From positions 34,195-98,194 of the forward strand of contig JAYPWI010000012.1 in NCBI GenBank assembly GCA_038135065.1: a stretch of 64,000 bases of DNA, read 5' to 3'. The DNA comes from JAYPWI01 sp038135065 (lineage in GTDB: Bacteria > Actinomycetota > Acidimicrobiia > Acidimicrobiales > Poriferisodalaceae). A program made the translations under genes and the position numbers. The notes beneath the pieces were generated by a model. It did not search any database and was not told where the DNA came from. It saw only the letters and a list, made by a program, of their open reading frames with translations. Shown here one piece after another: positions 17,160 through 25,092 of this stretch; the stretch's first letter is position 1, and every line of letters starts with the position of its first letter.

Positions 17160-17897
17160 ATGGTGGCACCGGCAGGCGGCGAGGCAAGCCCGACGAGATC
17201 GGTCACCGACCCGGGCCGCGTCGACTGCGCATGCGGCGAGGCGGCGGCCCAGGCCGGGTCGCTGGGCCCACTCCCGAGCAACAGCTGGTGGGGTCTTGGG
17301 CGCTGGTGGCTCCGGCTGAGGGTGCAGCAGGTCGTCACAGCTGCGGTCGGCGTCGTTCTGGCGATCGGGATCGGGGGGTTCCTGATTGGGGCCAGGGTGG
17401 CCGCTCCCCCCGACATCGATCTTCCGAGCGTCGGGGCGACACCGTCGCTCCCCGTGCTGCCTACGACAACGGCGGCCACTCTCCATGTCCACGTTGCAGG
17501 CGCCGTCGTGCAACCCGGCCTGTACCGGGTGGTCGCCCCTTCCCGGGTGGCCGAGGTCGTCGAAGCGGCGGGAGGCCCCACTGCGGGGGCTGATCTGGAC
17601 CGGTTGAATCTTGCTGCGCTGGTGGTTGACGGAGATCGGGTCGAGGTGCCCCTGGCCGGTCAACCCCTGGTGGGCCCGACGCTGCCGTCTGCGCCAACGG
17701 GGAGCGACCTGGTCGATGTGAACCAGGCCGGGTTGGCCGAACTGCAGCAGCTTCCCGGGATCGGCCCCGGCCTCGCAGCAGCCATCATCTCCGATCGTCA
17801 AGAGCATGGGCCATACGTCGGCGTGGATGATCTCGACCGGGTGCCCGGGATCGGACCAGCCACCCTCGAGCGACTGCGGCCCCAGGCCCGTGTCTGA
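17160..17897 (+). CDS. comEA: ComEA-like DNA-binding protein
   Basis: 245 residues: an N-terminal cytoplasmic stretch, one membrane helix (about 57-79, VVTAAVGVVLAIGIGGFLIG), an SLBB domain (about 107-165, LHVHVAGAVVQPGLYRV) and a C-terminal double helix-hairpin-helix (about 182-245) with VDVNQAGLAELQQLPGIGPGLAAAIISDR and VDDLDRVPGIGPATLERL. ComEA binds incoming double-stranded DNA at the membrane surface and passes it to ComEC. The stop overlaps the probable comEC start by 8 bp, so the two are translationally linked. Confidence 0.9.
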   Translation: MVAPAGGEASPTRSVTDPGRVDCACGEAAAQAGSLGPLPSNSWWGLGRWWLRLRVQQVVTAAVGVVLAIGIGGFLIGARVAAPPDIDLPSVGATPSLPVLPTTTAATLHVHVAGAVVQPGLYRVVAPSRVAEVVEAAGGPTAGADLDRLNLAALVVDGDRVEVPLAGQPLVGPTLPSAPTGSDLVDVNQAGLAELQQLPGIGPGLAAAIISDRQEHGPYVGVDDLDRVPGIGPATLERLRPQARV

Positions 17898-19689
17898 ACC
17901 CCGTGCGCCGGACCGCTGGGCGCCGATGCGAGTGCGGTCGCCCTCGGATGGGTGGATGGTCGCCGCCACGGCAGCCTTGTGGCTGGGTGCTTGGCTGGAG
18001 CCCGTTACCTCAGTCCCGGTGGGTGCCGCCGTGGTGTGCGTCACCCTGCTGGTCCGTCGCCCGGTCATGTTCGTCGCAGCGGTGGCCGCAATGGGGTCCC
18101 TGCTGGGGCATCGGGCGACGAGCAACCTGGCCGAGCAGACGGGTGGCGTCGTCGACGGACCGGTCCGTGTGGTCGCCGATCCCGAGTGGCACCTCGGGGC
18201 GCTGCGACTGGATATCGACGTAGGCGGCGTCCGTTGGGAGGTCTCGGCACGCGGGCAGCCGGCGTGGGCGCTGGAAGACGCTCGCTACGGGGAGCGGTGG
18301 TGGATGGCCGTGACGGTTGAAGGAGCGAGCATGCAGGCCCGACGGTGGCTGTGGCCGAGGGGAGTGGCCGGTCGAGGCGAGGTGGTGTCGGCTCGGCGAC
18401 TCGATCACGGTCGCTGGTTCCATCGGGTGGCGAACGGGATCCGCGATCTGCTGGCAACGGGGGCCGCTGAACTGCCACGAAGGGATCGTGTCCTGATCAC
18501 GGGCTTCGTATACGGCGACGATCGCGGTCAGCTCCCCGAGGTGGTAGATGATTTCAGGGCGACGGGGCTCACCCATCTCATGGCCGTGTCAGGCAGCAAT
18601 ATCGCTGTTGTCCTGGCCCTGTTCGCCCCGTTGGTACGCAGCCTGCCACCGCCAGCGGGGGCCGTCGTGGTGGCCGTTGTGGTGGGTCAGTTCGTCGTGC
18701 TCACCCGGGCAGAGCCATCGGTGCTGAGGGCCGGGGTGCTCGCCGTGGTGGGCGTTGTGTCGATGTTGCTGGGCGGAGGGGCCTCGCGTCTTCGGCTCCT
18801 TGCCGTCGCCGTCGGGCTGTTGGTCGCGGCCGATCCCCTGCTGGCGCGCTCGGTGGGGTTTCAGTTGTCCGTCGGTGCGTCGTTGGGCATCGTGCTGTTC
18901 GGACGCCAGGTCGTCGATCGACTTGTCGGGCCACAGTGGTGTCGCGAGGTTCTGGGTATGACGGTGGCCGCCCAATGCGGGGTGTTGCCCGTGCAACTGG
19001 TCACCTTCGGTGGGTTGCCCCTGGCTTCGGTCCCGGCGAATGTCCTGGTCGGGCCCGTCGCCGGCCTGGTGATGGTGTGGGGCCTGCTCGGCGGTATCAC
19101 AGGCGGGTTGGCGGGCAGCGCAGCAGGGGCGTGGCTGTTGCTTCCCGCGCGGATGCTGGTCGGGTGGGTCGCCGGGGTGGCCCGGGTGGTGGGGTCGCTC
19201 GGTCTGCCTGAGCTCGAGGCCGGCGAGCTTCCCCTGGCTGTCATTGCCGTCATCGGCGCGGTGTGGTCGACCACGCGTGCACCACCGGTGATGCGACTTG
19301 TCCTGTGCGGTCTCCTGGTGTCGCTCGTCTGCTGGAGGGATGCGGGGGTCGCGAGCTCTGACCACCTCTGGTTGTCACACCAAGGTGACATCGTCGTGCT
19401 GGTCGTCGACCGTCCCGATCCGGCTTCTGCGGTGGGGTGGGTACGGCGTGCAGCTGTGCGCCGAGTTGATCTGGTGATCGCTCGGAGCTCGAGCAGACAG
19501 ACGTCCGAGGCTGTTCGGGCAATTGCGTCAAGGGTGGAGGTCGGAGCCGTCAAGGCCCCTGCTCCCCTGGTCGGTGTGCCGTCGCATGTGGTGACTGGTC
19601 GAGTGCGTGTCGGCGCTCTGGTCATCGAGCCGATCGGAGGCCGCTTGAACGTCGAGGCCGATGTGCGGGCACCACCCGTCCTCGGATGA
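17890..19689 (+). CDS. comEC: ComEC/Rec2 DNA-uptake channel lacking a metallo-beta-lactamase motif
   Basis: About 599 residues from GTG 17890 (alternative ATG 17926). Contains the N-terminal helices and OB-like DUF4131 region, then the Competence domain with FVYGDDRGQLPEVVDDFRATGLTHLMAVSGSNIAVV and about eight membrane spans. After the last spans the usual metallo-beta-lactamase-like nuclease domain should follow. Only about 110 residues remain, beginning LSHQGDIVVLVV, and the HxHxDH metal motif is absent. ComEC forms the inner-membrane channel for single-stranded DNA in natural transformation; the missing nuclease motif suggests another strand-degrading enzyme. Confidence 0.85.
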   Translation: MSEPRAPDRWAPMRVRSPSDGWMVAATAALWLGAWLEPVTSVPVGAAVVCVTLLVRRPVMFVAAVAAMGSLLGHRATSNLAEQTGGVVDGPVRVVADPEWHLGALRLDIDVGGVRWEVSARGQPAWALEDARYGERWWMAVTVEGASMQARRWLWPRGVAGRGEVVSARRLDHGRWFHRVANGIRDLLATGAAELPRRDRVLITGFVYGDDRGQLPEVVDDFRATGLTHLMAVSGSNIAVVLALFAPLVRSLPPPAGAVVVAVVVGQFVVLTRAEPSVLRAGVLAVVGVVSMLLGGGASRLRLLAVAVGLLVAADPLLARSVGFQLSVGASLGIVLFGRQVVDRLVGPQWCREVLGMTVAAQCGVLPVQLVTFGGLPLASVPANVLVGPVAGLVMVWGLLGGITGGLAGSAAGAWLLLPARMLVGWVAGVARVVGSLGLPELEAGELPLAVIAVIGAVWSTTRAPPVMRLVLCGLLVSLVCWRDAGVASSDHLWLSHQGDIVVLVVDRPDPASAVGWVRRAAVRRVDLVIARSSSRQTSEAVRAIASRVEVGAVKAPAPLVGVPSHVVTGRVRVGALVIEPIGGRLNVEADVRAPPVLG

Positions 19690-19722
19690 CCGGGGACCGT
19701 TCGTGGGGTCGCCCAAGGGCGG

Positions 19723-19728
19723 TAGATT
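19723..19728 (+). promoter_or_regulatory. -10 box of holA (leaderless)
   Basis: TAGATT ends 6 nt before the GTG at 19735; no Shine-Dalgarno. Confidence 0.45.
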
Positions 19729-19734
19729 CGCCAG

Positions 19735-20706
19735 GTGTCCAACTCGACCGTGCATTTGGTGACCGGCGCCGACGTAGCGCTGGTGTTGGACGCGGTGGCG
19801 GCCTGCATCGACCGACTGATCGGCGACGGCGAGCGAGGTTTGATGCTGCACGAACTCAGTGGGGAGGACTACCTGGTCGACGAGGTAGTCGACGCTGCAC
19901 AGACCCCACCCTTCCTCACCGAGCGCCGGGTGGTCGTCGCCCGTGGACTGAACCGATTCAACGCAGAGGCCCTCCGGCCACTGGTGGCGTATCTGGCCGA
20001 TCCGTTACCGACGACGGACCTGGTCCTGGAATGGGGTGGAGGACGAATTCCGAAGTCACTCACCGATGCGGTTGCCGAAGGAGGAGGTGAACGGACCGCG
20101 GTGGGCGTACCGTCGGGCCAGCGCGGCCGTCAGGACTGGTTGGGTGAGCAGGTGGCAGGGGGTCCCGTCGACCTCGACGCTGGAGCTCGGAAGGCCATCC
20201 TCGACCACCTCGGCGAAGATCTCAGCCGCCTCCGAGGTGTCCTGTCGGCGCTTGCCGCTGCCTTCGGCCCGGGATCTCGGCTGTCAGCCGCAGACGTGAT
20301 CCCGTTTCTGGGCGGCCAGGGTGCTGTTCCCCCGTGGGAACTGACCGATGCAATCGACGAGGGGTCGATCGAAGGAGCGCTTCGGGCGCTGGAGCGAATG
20401 CTGGATGCCGGTGGGCGTCATCCGTTGCAGATCATGGCGTCGCTTCACGGACACTACGAGCGCATGCTGCGCTTGGACGGCACTGGGGTGCGCGGTGAGA
20501 AGGAAGCGGCCGCCGTGCTGGGGATGAAGGGATCCACCTTCCCGGCGCGAAAGGCGATGGTGCAGCAGCAGCGACTCGGCACGGATGGTGTGGCGCGGGC
20601 GTTCGACCTGCTGGTTGGCGCGGATCTCGACCTTCGCGGGGGAAGCGGGCTCGACGGGGACGCCGTGCTCGAAGTGCTCGTCGCTCGCTTGGCTCGCTTG
20701 CCGTGA
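19735..20706 (+). CDS. holA: DNA polymerase III delta subunit
   Basis: 323 residues, the clamp-loader wrench that opens the beta sliding clamp. Recognisable features are the N-terminal VHLVTGADVALVLDAV, PPFLTERRVVVARGLNRF, ILDHLGEDLSRLRGVL and the C-terminal helical collar (LQIMASLHGHYERMLRL...FPARKAMVQQQRLG...LDLRGGSGLD). It lacks a canonical P-loop, as expected for delta. The position comEC-holA-rpsT(opposite)-lepA is a widely conserved bacterial order and supports the call. Its stop directly abuts the convergent rpsT stop. Confidence 0.9.
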   Translation: MSNSTVHLVTGADVALVLDAVAACIDRLIGDGERGLMLHELSGEDYLVDEVVDAAQTPPFLTERRVVVARGLNRFNAEALRPLVAYLADPLPTTDLVLEWGGGRIPKSLTDAVAEGGGERTAVGVPSGQRGRQDWLGEQVAGGPVDLDAGARKAILDHLGEDLSRLRGVLSALAAAFGPGSRLSAADVIPFLGGQGAVPPWELTDAIDEGSIEGALRALERMLDAGGRHPLQIMASLHGHYERMLRLDGTGVRGEKEAAAVLGMKGSTFPARKAMVQQQRLGTDGVARAFDLLVGADLDLRGGSGLDGDAVLEVLVARLARLP

Positions 20707-20973
20707 TCAGCTGGCGGTGCCAGCCCGACCAACCCGGGCAGTAAGGCGGGACTTGCGCCGAGCGGCCTCGTTCTTGTGGATCACGCCCTTCTGGGCGGCC
20801 ATGTCGAGGCGCTTCTGAGCCGTGCGCACGAGTTCTTCAGCATCTTCTCCGGCTGCGGCTGCAGCTACCGCTGCCTTCTCGCGGGTCTTGAGCTCGGACC
20901 GAACGGCCTTGTTTCGCTCGCGACGGACGATGGTCTGGCGGTTGCGCTTGATCTGGCTCTTGATGTTGGCCAT
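20707..20973 (-). CDS. rpsT: 30S ribosomal protein S20
   Basis: 88 residues, strongly basic and helical: MANIKSQIKRNRQT..RRERNKAVRSELKT, then the central helix and KGVIHKNEAARRKSRLTARV, which binds 16S rRNA. ATG 20973 gives the standard S20 N-terminus; in-frame codons further upstream add a non-homologous extension. It is convergent with holA, and the 189-bp gap to the divergent lepA contains the promoters of both. Confidence 0.96.
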   Translation of the reverse strand: MANIKSQIKRNRQTIVRRERNKAVRSELKTREKAAVAAAAAGEDAEELVRTAQKRLDMAAQKGVIHKNEAARRKSRLTARVGRAGTAS

Positions 20974-21162
20974 GGAAATCTCAACTCTCGAGGGTCGCTG
21001 CAGGAGGGGGCGACGCGGGAACACTTGAGGTTAGCAACTCGTCACGGCCCAACGACAAGGTGACAGGTGGTTGTTGGCGCCGGGGTCGAGGGGCGAGGCT
21101 GCGCAACAACGCCGTCGAAGAGGAGGGCGCAGCGATCCGAAGCAGTACCGTTACGGGCTGAC

Positions 21163-22947
21163 ATGGACCTGTCCCTCATCCGCAACTTCTCGATCATCGC
21201 CCACATCGATCACGGGAAATCGACCCTCTCCGACCGGATTCTGGAAGCCACGGGCGCCGTCGACGCGCGAGCGATGCGTGCCCAGTATCTCGACTCGATG
21301 GACCTCGAGCGAGAGCGTGGGATCACCATCAAAGCGCAGAACGTTCGGGTCGGATGGAAGGGGCACACCCTGCACCTGATCGATACCCCAGGGCACGTCG
21401 ACTTCGGCTACGAGGTGAGCCGGTCCCTCGCTGCGTGCGAGGGGGTGGTGCTGTTGGTCGATGCCGCGCAGGGCATCGAGGCCCAGACCCTGGCCAACTG
21501 CTACCTGGCCTTGGAGCACGACCTGGAGATCGTGGCCGTGCTGAACAAGATCGACCTGCCGGCGGCCGATCCGGACCTGTACGCATCCGAGATCGAGAAC
21601 GTCCTCGGCATTGCCGCCGAGGACGTGTTGCGAATCTCGGCCAAGACCGGGGAAGGGGTGCCCGAACTCCTCGATGCCGTGGTCACTCGTATCCCCGCCC
21701 CGGTCGGCGATCCCGAGGCTCCCCTGCAGGCGCTCATCTTCGACTCCCACTTCGACCAGTACCGGGGCGTTGTGTCGTCGCTGCGAGTCGTCAACGGCCG
21801 GATCAATGCCCACGACAAAGTGCGCTTCATGCAGGCCGGGGGCAATTACGAAGCCGAGGAGATCGGTATTCGGACACCCGCCCCAACGGCCGTCGCTTCG
21901 CTGGGTCCCGGTGAGGTCGGCTACTTGATTGCCGGCATCAAGGATGTCGGGCAGGCCAAGTCGGGCGAGACGGTCACCTTGTTGAGCAAGGCGGCAGATG
22001 CTCCCCTGAGCGGCTACCAGGACCCCAAGCCCATGGTGTTCTGTGGCCTGTACCCCGTCGAGGGAGACGAGTATCCCGATCTACGAGAGGCGTTGGACAA
22101 ACTCAAGCTCAACGACGCGTCGATCACCTTCGAACCGGAGACCTCTGGCGCGCTGGGGTTCGGCTTTCGTTGCGGGTTTCTGGGGCTATTGCACATGGAG
22201 ATCGTCCGAGAGCGGCTCGAACGTGAATTCGACCTCTCGCTGATCGCCACAGCACCATCAGTCTCGTTCCAGGTCGCGACGGACAGCGGTGAGGTCCTGG
22301 AGGTGCACAATCCGTCGGAGTTGCCCGATCCGGGCACCATCTCCGCGATCGAGGAGCCCATGCTGCGGATTGGCATCCTCACCCCCACCGCGTACACCGG
22401 GGCCATCATGGAGTTGTGCCAGGGCCGTCGGGGCAGCATGACCAAGATGGAGTACCTCTCGCCCGAACGGGTCGAGATCCACTACGAGATCCCACTCGCT
22501 GAAGTGGTTACCGATTTCTTCGACCAGCTGAAGAGTCGGACGCAGGGTTATGCCAGCCTGGACTACGAGCCAGCTGGCTATCGCCCAGAGAAGCTGGTCA
22601 AGGTCGACATCCTGCTCAACGGTGAACCGGTCGACGCCTTTTCGACCATCGTTCATCGGGACCGGGCGTACGACTACGGCAGACGTATGGCCGAGAAGCT
22701 CCGAGAGCTGATTCCCCGGCAGATGTTCGACGTGCCGATCCAGGCCGCAGTGGGTGGTCGGATCATCGCCCGCGAAACGGTGCGGGCCAAGCGCAAGGAC
22801 GTCCTGGCCAAGTGTTACGGCGGCGACATCACCCGGAAGCGCAAGCTCCTCGAGCAGCAGAAAAAGGGCAAGAAGAAGATGAAGGCCATCGGTCGGGTCG
22901 AGGTGCCCAACGAAGCCTTCGTCAGCGCGCTGCGGCTCGACGACTAG
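21163..22947 (+). CDS. lepA: Elongation factor 4 (LepA) GTPase
   Basis: 594 residues, the normal LepA length. The start MDLSLIRNFSIIAHIDHGKSTL contains the G1 motif, DTPGHVDF is G3, NKIDLP is G4, and the terminal LepA-specific domain ends with RKKDVLAKCYGGDITRKRKLL...KAIGRVEVPNEAF. It is a ribosome-binding translational GTPase implicated in back-translocation and 30S biogenesis under ionic or temperature stress. Only ATG 21163 gives the expected N-terminus. Confidence 0.97.
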   Translation: MDLSLIRNFSIIAHIDHGKSTLSDRILEATGAVDARAMRAQYLDSMDLERERGITIKAQNVRVGWKGHTLHLIDTPGHVDFGYEVSRSLAACEGVVLLVDAAQGIEAQTLANCYLALEHDLEIVAVLNKIDLPAADPDLYASEIENVLGIAAEDVLRISAKTGEGVPELLDAVVTRIPAPVGDPEAPLQALIFDSHFDQYRGVVSSLRVVNGRINAHDKVRFMQAGGNYEAEEIGIRTPAPTAVASLGPGEVGYLIAGIKDVGQAKSGETVTLLSKAADAPLSGYQDPKPMVFCGLYPVEGDEYPDLREALDKLKLNDASITFEPETSGALGFGFRCGFLGLLHMEIVRERLEREFDLSLIATAPSVSFQVATDSGEVLEVHNPSELPDPGTISAIEEPMLRIGILTPTAYTGAIMELCQGRRGSMTKMEYLSPERVEIHYEIPLAEVVTDFFDQLKSRTQGYASLDYEPAGYRPEKLVKVDILLNGEPVDAFSTIVHRDRAYDYGRRMAEKLRELIPRQMFDVPIQAAVGGRIIARETVRAKRKDVLAKCYGGDITRKRKLLEQQKKGKKKMKAIGRVEVPNEAFVSALRLDD

Positions 22948-22965
22948 GCCCGCCCGAACCCGTGC

Positions 22966-23003
22966 CGGCGGCCACCGGCTCCTCTGTAGGCCGGTGACCG
23001 CCG
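22966..23003. terminator. Long GC hairpin downstream of lepA
   Basis: A 14-bp arm (22966-22979) pairs with 22990-23003 with a single C-A mismatch around a 10-nt loop. Flanking GCCCGCCC and GGGCGGGC can extend the stem. It lies between the convergent ends of lepA and the secreted repeat protein, so it is a candidate bidirectional terminator. There is no T-tract. Confidence 0.5.
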
Positions 23004-23030
23004 GGTTGGGTGGGGGCGGGCGTATCGGAG

Positions 23031-23657
23031 TCAGTCGACCATCAGGTCGCCTGCTTTACCGATTGCGCCCACCTCTGTGGTGGAGGGATCTGTGGGAACC
23101 GGCCGAACCTCGACCGGTCGCGGTGTGCCGGGCTCGATGATGTCTGCTGGCACGGTTGTCACCGGGCCGGACCTGACAGCATCCTCGGCGAGGTCGTCGT
23201 CGTGGATGGCTCGTCGGCATTCGGTGGGGGTGAGTCCGGCGGCCCGGCAGCGGGTGGCGAGGTCGTGGTCGTCGTCGTGGATGGCTCGTCGGCATTCGGT
23301 GGGGGTGAGTCCGGCGGCCCGGCAGCGGGTGGCGAGGTCGTGGTCGTCGTCGTCGTGGATGGCTCGTCGGCATTCGTCCACCGAGTACCCGGCAGCGCGA
23401 CAGCGGCGAAGCACGTCGAGGGTGTCCCGCGGGTCCTCGGCCAGGGGCCGCGTCTCGTGGAACCAGACGTCGGTGACACCGTCACCTGACAGCTCGACGG
23501 TGACACCGGGGGCGATGATGTCCGCAGCCATGGGCCATGGCGGCCGTTCCGGCCGTTCGGCTGCACCGGCCGCGCCGGCACTGATCAAGATGGTGAGGAG
23601 GACGAGGACTCCAACCACGAGCGGGTGGGCAAGTCCGAGGGTCGGGCGGTGGTGCAT
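23031..23657 (-). CDS. Secreted protein with Cys/His/Asp-rich 25-residue repeats
   Basis: 208 residues with an N-terminal signal sequence or anchor (about 10-32, HPLVVGVLVLLTILISAGAAGAA). A conserved-looking spacer follows, then three tandem units of about 25 residues, each of the form RCRAAGxxxxECRRAIHDDDH (about 82-158), and a Pro/Val-rich tail. Each unit carries two cysteines 10 residues apart and an acidic/His cluster, which could make intra-unit disulfides or a metal site. The first two complete units are nearly identical at DNA level. I recognise no family. A GGAG site lies 6 nt before the ATG. It is divergent from the ECF sigma gene. Confidence 0.65.
   Translation of the reverse strand: MHHRPTLGLAHPLVVGVLVLLTILISAGAAGAAERPERPPWPMAADIIAPGVTVELSGDGVTDVWFHETRPLAEDPRDTLDVLRRCRAAGYSVDECRRAIHDDDDHDLATRCRAAGLTPTECRRAIHDDDHDLATRCRAAGLTPTECRRAIHDDDLAEDAVRSGPVTTVPADIIEPGTPRPVEVRPVPTDPSTTEVGAIGKAGDLMVD
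23193..23418 (-). repeat. Tandem 75-bp coding repeat
   Basis: Two nearly identical 75-bp copies (starting at 23193 and 23268) and a third, diverged copy starting at 23346 after one extra Asp codon. The repeats are in frame and encode the Cys/His/Asp units of the secreted protein, so they look like recent expansion of a protein repeat rather than a CRISPR or intergenic element. Confidence 0.85.
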
Positions 23658-23827
23658 GGGTGCTCCTGTTCACTCTGTGCGGTCGCCATGTCGCTCTGCG
23701 CCTGGGATGTGCACGGTGAGTGTGCATTCGTCATGTGTTCGTAATATTTGGGTCGTGGCGTGCCGATGCAGTCGAAAAATGTCGAAAGGACCGTGCACTT
23801 TCGGCGCGAGGGGGCGACTAGAAGGGT

Positions 23828-24406
23828 GTGCGCCGTGAGCCCGCCGTTCTGACTGGCAACCACATCGATGCCTCGCCCGACGACGCCTCCCTCGTTCGGC
23901 GGGCCCAGCAGGGTGATACCGCTGCCTTCGCTTCGCTGTACGAGCGGCACGCCACAGCGGTCCACCGCTACAGCCTGGCGAGCGTGCACCGCTCGCTGGC
24001 CGAGGATGTCACCGCCGACGTCTTCGCTCGAGCCTGGAGCAGTATCGGAAAATTCCGGGGTGACGGCGTGCCCTTCCGCGGTTGGTTGTTCGGGATTGCC
24101 CGCCTTGTGGTCGCAGCTGCGCACGGGCGGCGGTCCCGACGCCCAACGACGGCGTTGGCCCCCGAGCACGAGGCGATGGTCGACGACCCAGTGGTCGAAC
24201 GACTTCAGCGCCTTCACATCGAAGGAGTGCTCGGCAAGCTTCACCGTCGCCATCGGCGGGTGATCGAACTCAAGTACTTCGCCGGTCTGTCCAACGAAGA
24301 AGTCGCCGCCGCTTTGGGCATCAGTTCGGGCGCGGTGAACACCCTCCAGTGGCGAGCGTTGCAGCAACTCCGCCGCCACTTCGCGCAAGAGGAGATGTCT
24401 CAGTGA
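23828..24406 (+). CDS. ECF-family RNA polymerase sigma factor
   Basis: 192 residues. Sigma region 2 spans about 23-90 (LVRRAQQGDTAAFASLYERHATAVHRYSL, DVTADVFARAWSSIGKFRG, FRGWLFGIARLVV) and region 4 about 128-182 (VLGKLHRRHRRVIELKYFAGLSNEEVAAALGISSGAVNTLQWRAL). It directs polymerase to a stress- or envelope-responsive regulon. The GTG start at 23828 is a choice; no strong ribosome-binding site is visible. Its stop overlaps the next gene by 4 bp (GTGA), which normally pairs a sigma factor with its regulator. Confidence 0.9.
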   Translation: MRREPAVLTGNHIDASPDDASLVRRAQQGDTAAFASLYERHATAVHRYSLASVHRSLAEDVTADVFARAWSSIGKFRGDGVPFRGWLFGIARLVVAAAHGRRSRRPTTALAPEHEAMVDDPVVERLQRLHIEGVLGKLHRRHRRVIELKYFAGLSNEEVAAALGISSGAVNTLQWRALQQLRRHFAQEEMSQ

Positions 24407-25089
24407 CCCCCCACGACGTCCCGAGTGACGTAGCCGAAGTCGATGAACAACTGCGAGTGCTGACATCATCGGAGGTGACGCCGCCCCCGTGGGCGGCCGT
24501 CGTCGACCGGATTGCGGTACCGCCTTCGCGTTCCCTAGGGCGCCCGAGGTTGGTGCAGGTGGCCATGGTGGTCGCAGGGCTCCTGGCCCTGGTGGCGTCG
24601 CTCGGTGCGGTCAGCCCCCCCGTGCGCCGGGTGGTCATCGAGCCGGTGGCCAATCTCCTGCCGTGGGTCGACGACGACCCGATAGCTCCCTCCCAGCAAT
24701 CTCCCGGCCAGGCCGTGGTTCCCGACAACGAGGGTCAGCAGGAGGCTGATCCGCAGGAAGGTGAGTCTGATTCGGTGACCCGACCGACATCAGCACCGGA
24801 GACCACGGCACCGACGCCTAGCCGAGACGGCACCGATGACGTCCGCCGTGATGAGTCACCCGATGATGCGACGCGAGTCGAGCGGAACATCGCCGACGAT
24901 CGGGCAGACGGGGACGATGGGGCAGACGGGGACGATGGAGACCCAGCAGACCGGACGCTGGACTCGACCACAGCGCCCATCAGGGAGGATGACGGGCTCG
25001 ACGACAGAACCCGTCCACCCTCTCGGGATGATGCCGAGACGCCGGAACAGGACGAGTCGCCGGAACGGGTCGAGGTACCCGGGCGCTGA
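24403..25089 (+). CDS. Single-pass membrane protein coupled to the sigma factor (candidate anti-sigma)
   Basis: 228 residues. A short cytoplasmic N-terminus (about 50 residues, EVDEQLRVLTSSEVTPPPWAAVVDR) is followed by one membrane helix (about 53-73, LVQVAMVVAGLLALVASLGAV) and a long, acidic, low-complexity exterior rich in Asp/Glu/Pro/Thr, including a DGDDGADGDDGD repeat. Position and topology suggest an anti-sigma factor, but there is no HxxxCxxC zinc motif and the N-terminus is short, so this is inference. It converges with the sigma-TM-propeller gene, leaving only 3 bp between stops. Confidence 0.6.
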   Translation: MTPHDVPSDVAEVDEQLRVLTSSEVTPPPWAAVVDRIAVPPSRSLGRPRLVQVAMVVAGLLALVASLGAVSPPVRRVVIEPVANLLPWVDDDPIAPSQQSPGQAVVPDNEGQQEADPQEGESDSVTRPTSAPETTAPTPSRDGTDDVRRDESPDDATRVERNIADDRADGDDGADGDDGDPADRTLDSTTAPIREDDGLDDRTRPPSRDDAETPEQDESPERVEVPGR

Positions 25090-25092
25090 CCG

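Noticed and set aside
15762..18125. Long open frame (787 codons) on the minus strand opposite the MFS and comEA genes
   Set aside because: Its translation is low-complexity (Arg/His/Gln/Asp-rich), matches no family and lies antisense to clear genes; it is a GC-rich codon-bias shadow.
23193..23418. 75-bp repeats as a possible CRISPR array
   Set aside because: The repeats are contiguous without spacers, in frame and coding; they expand a protein repeat.
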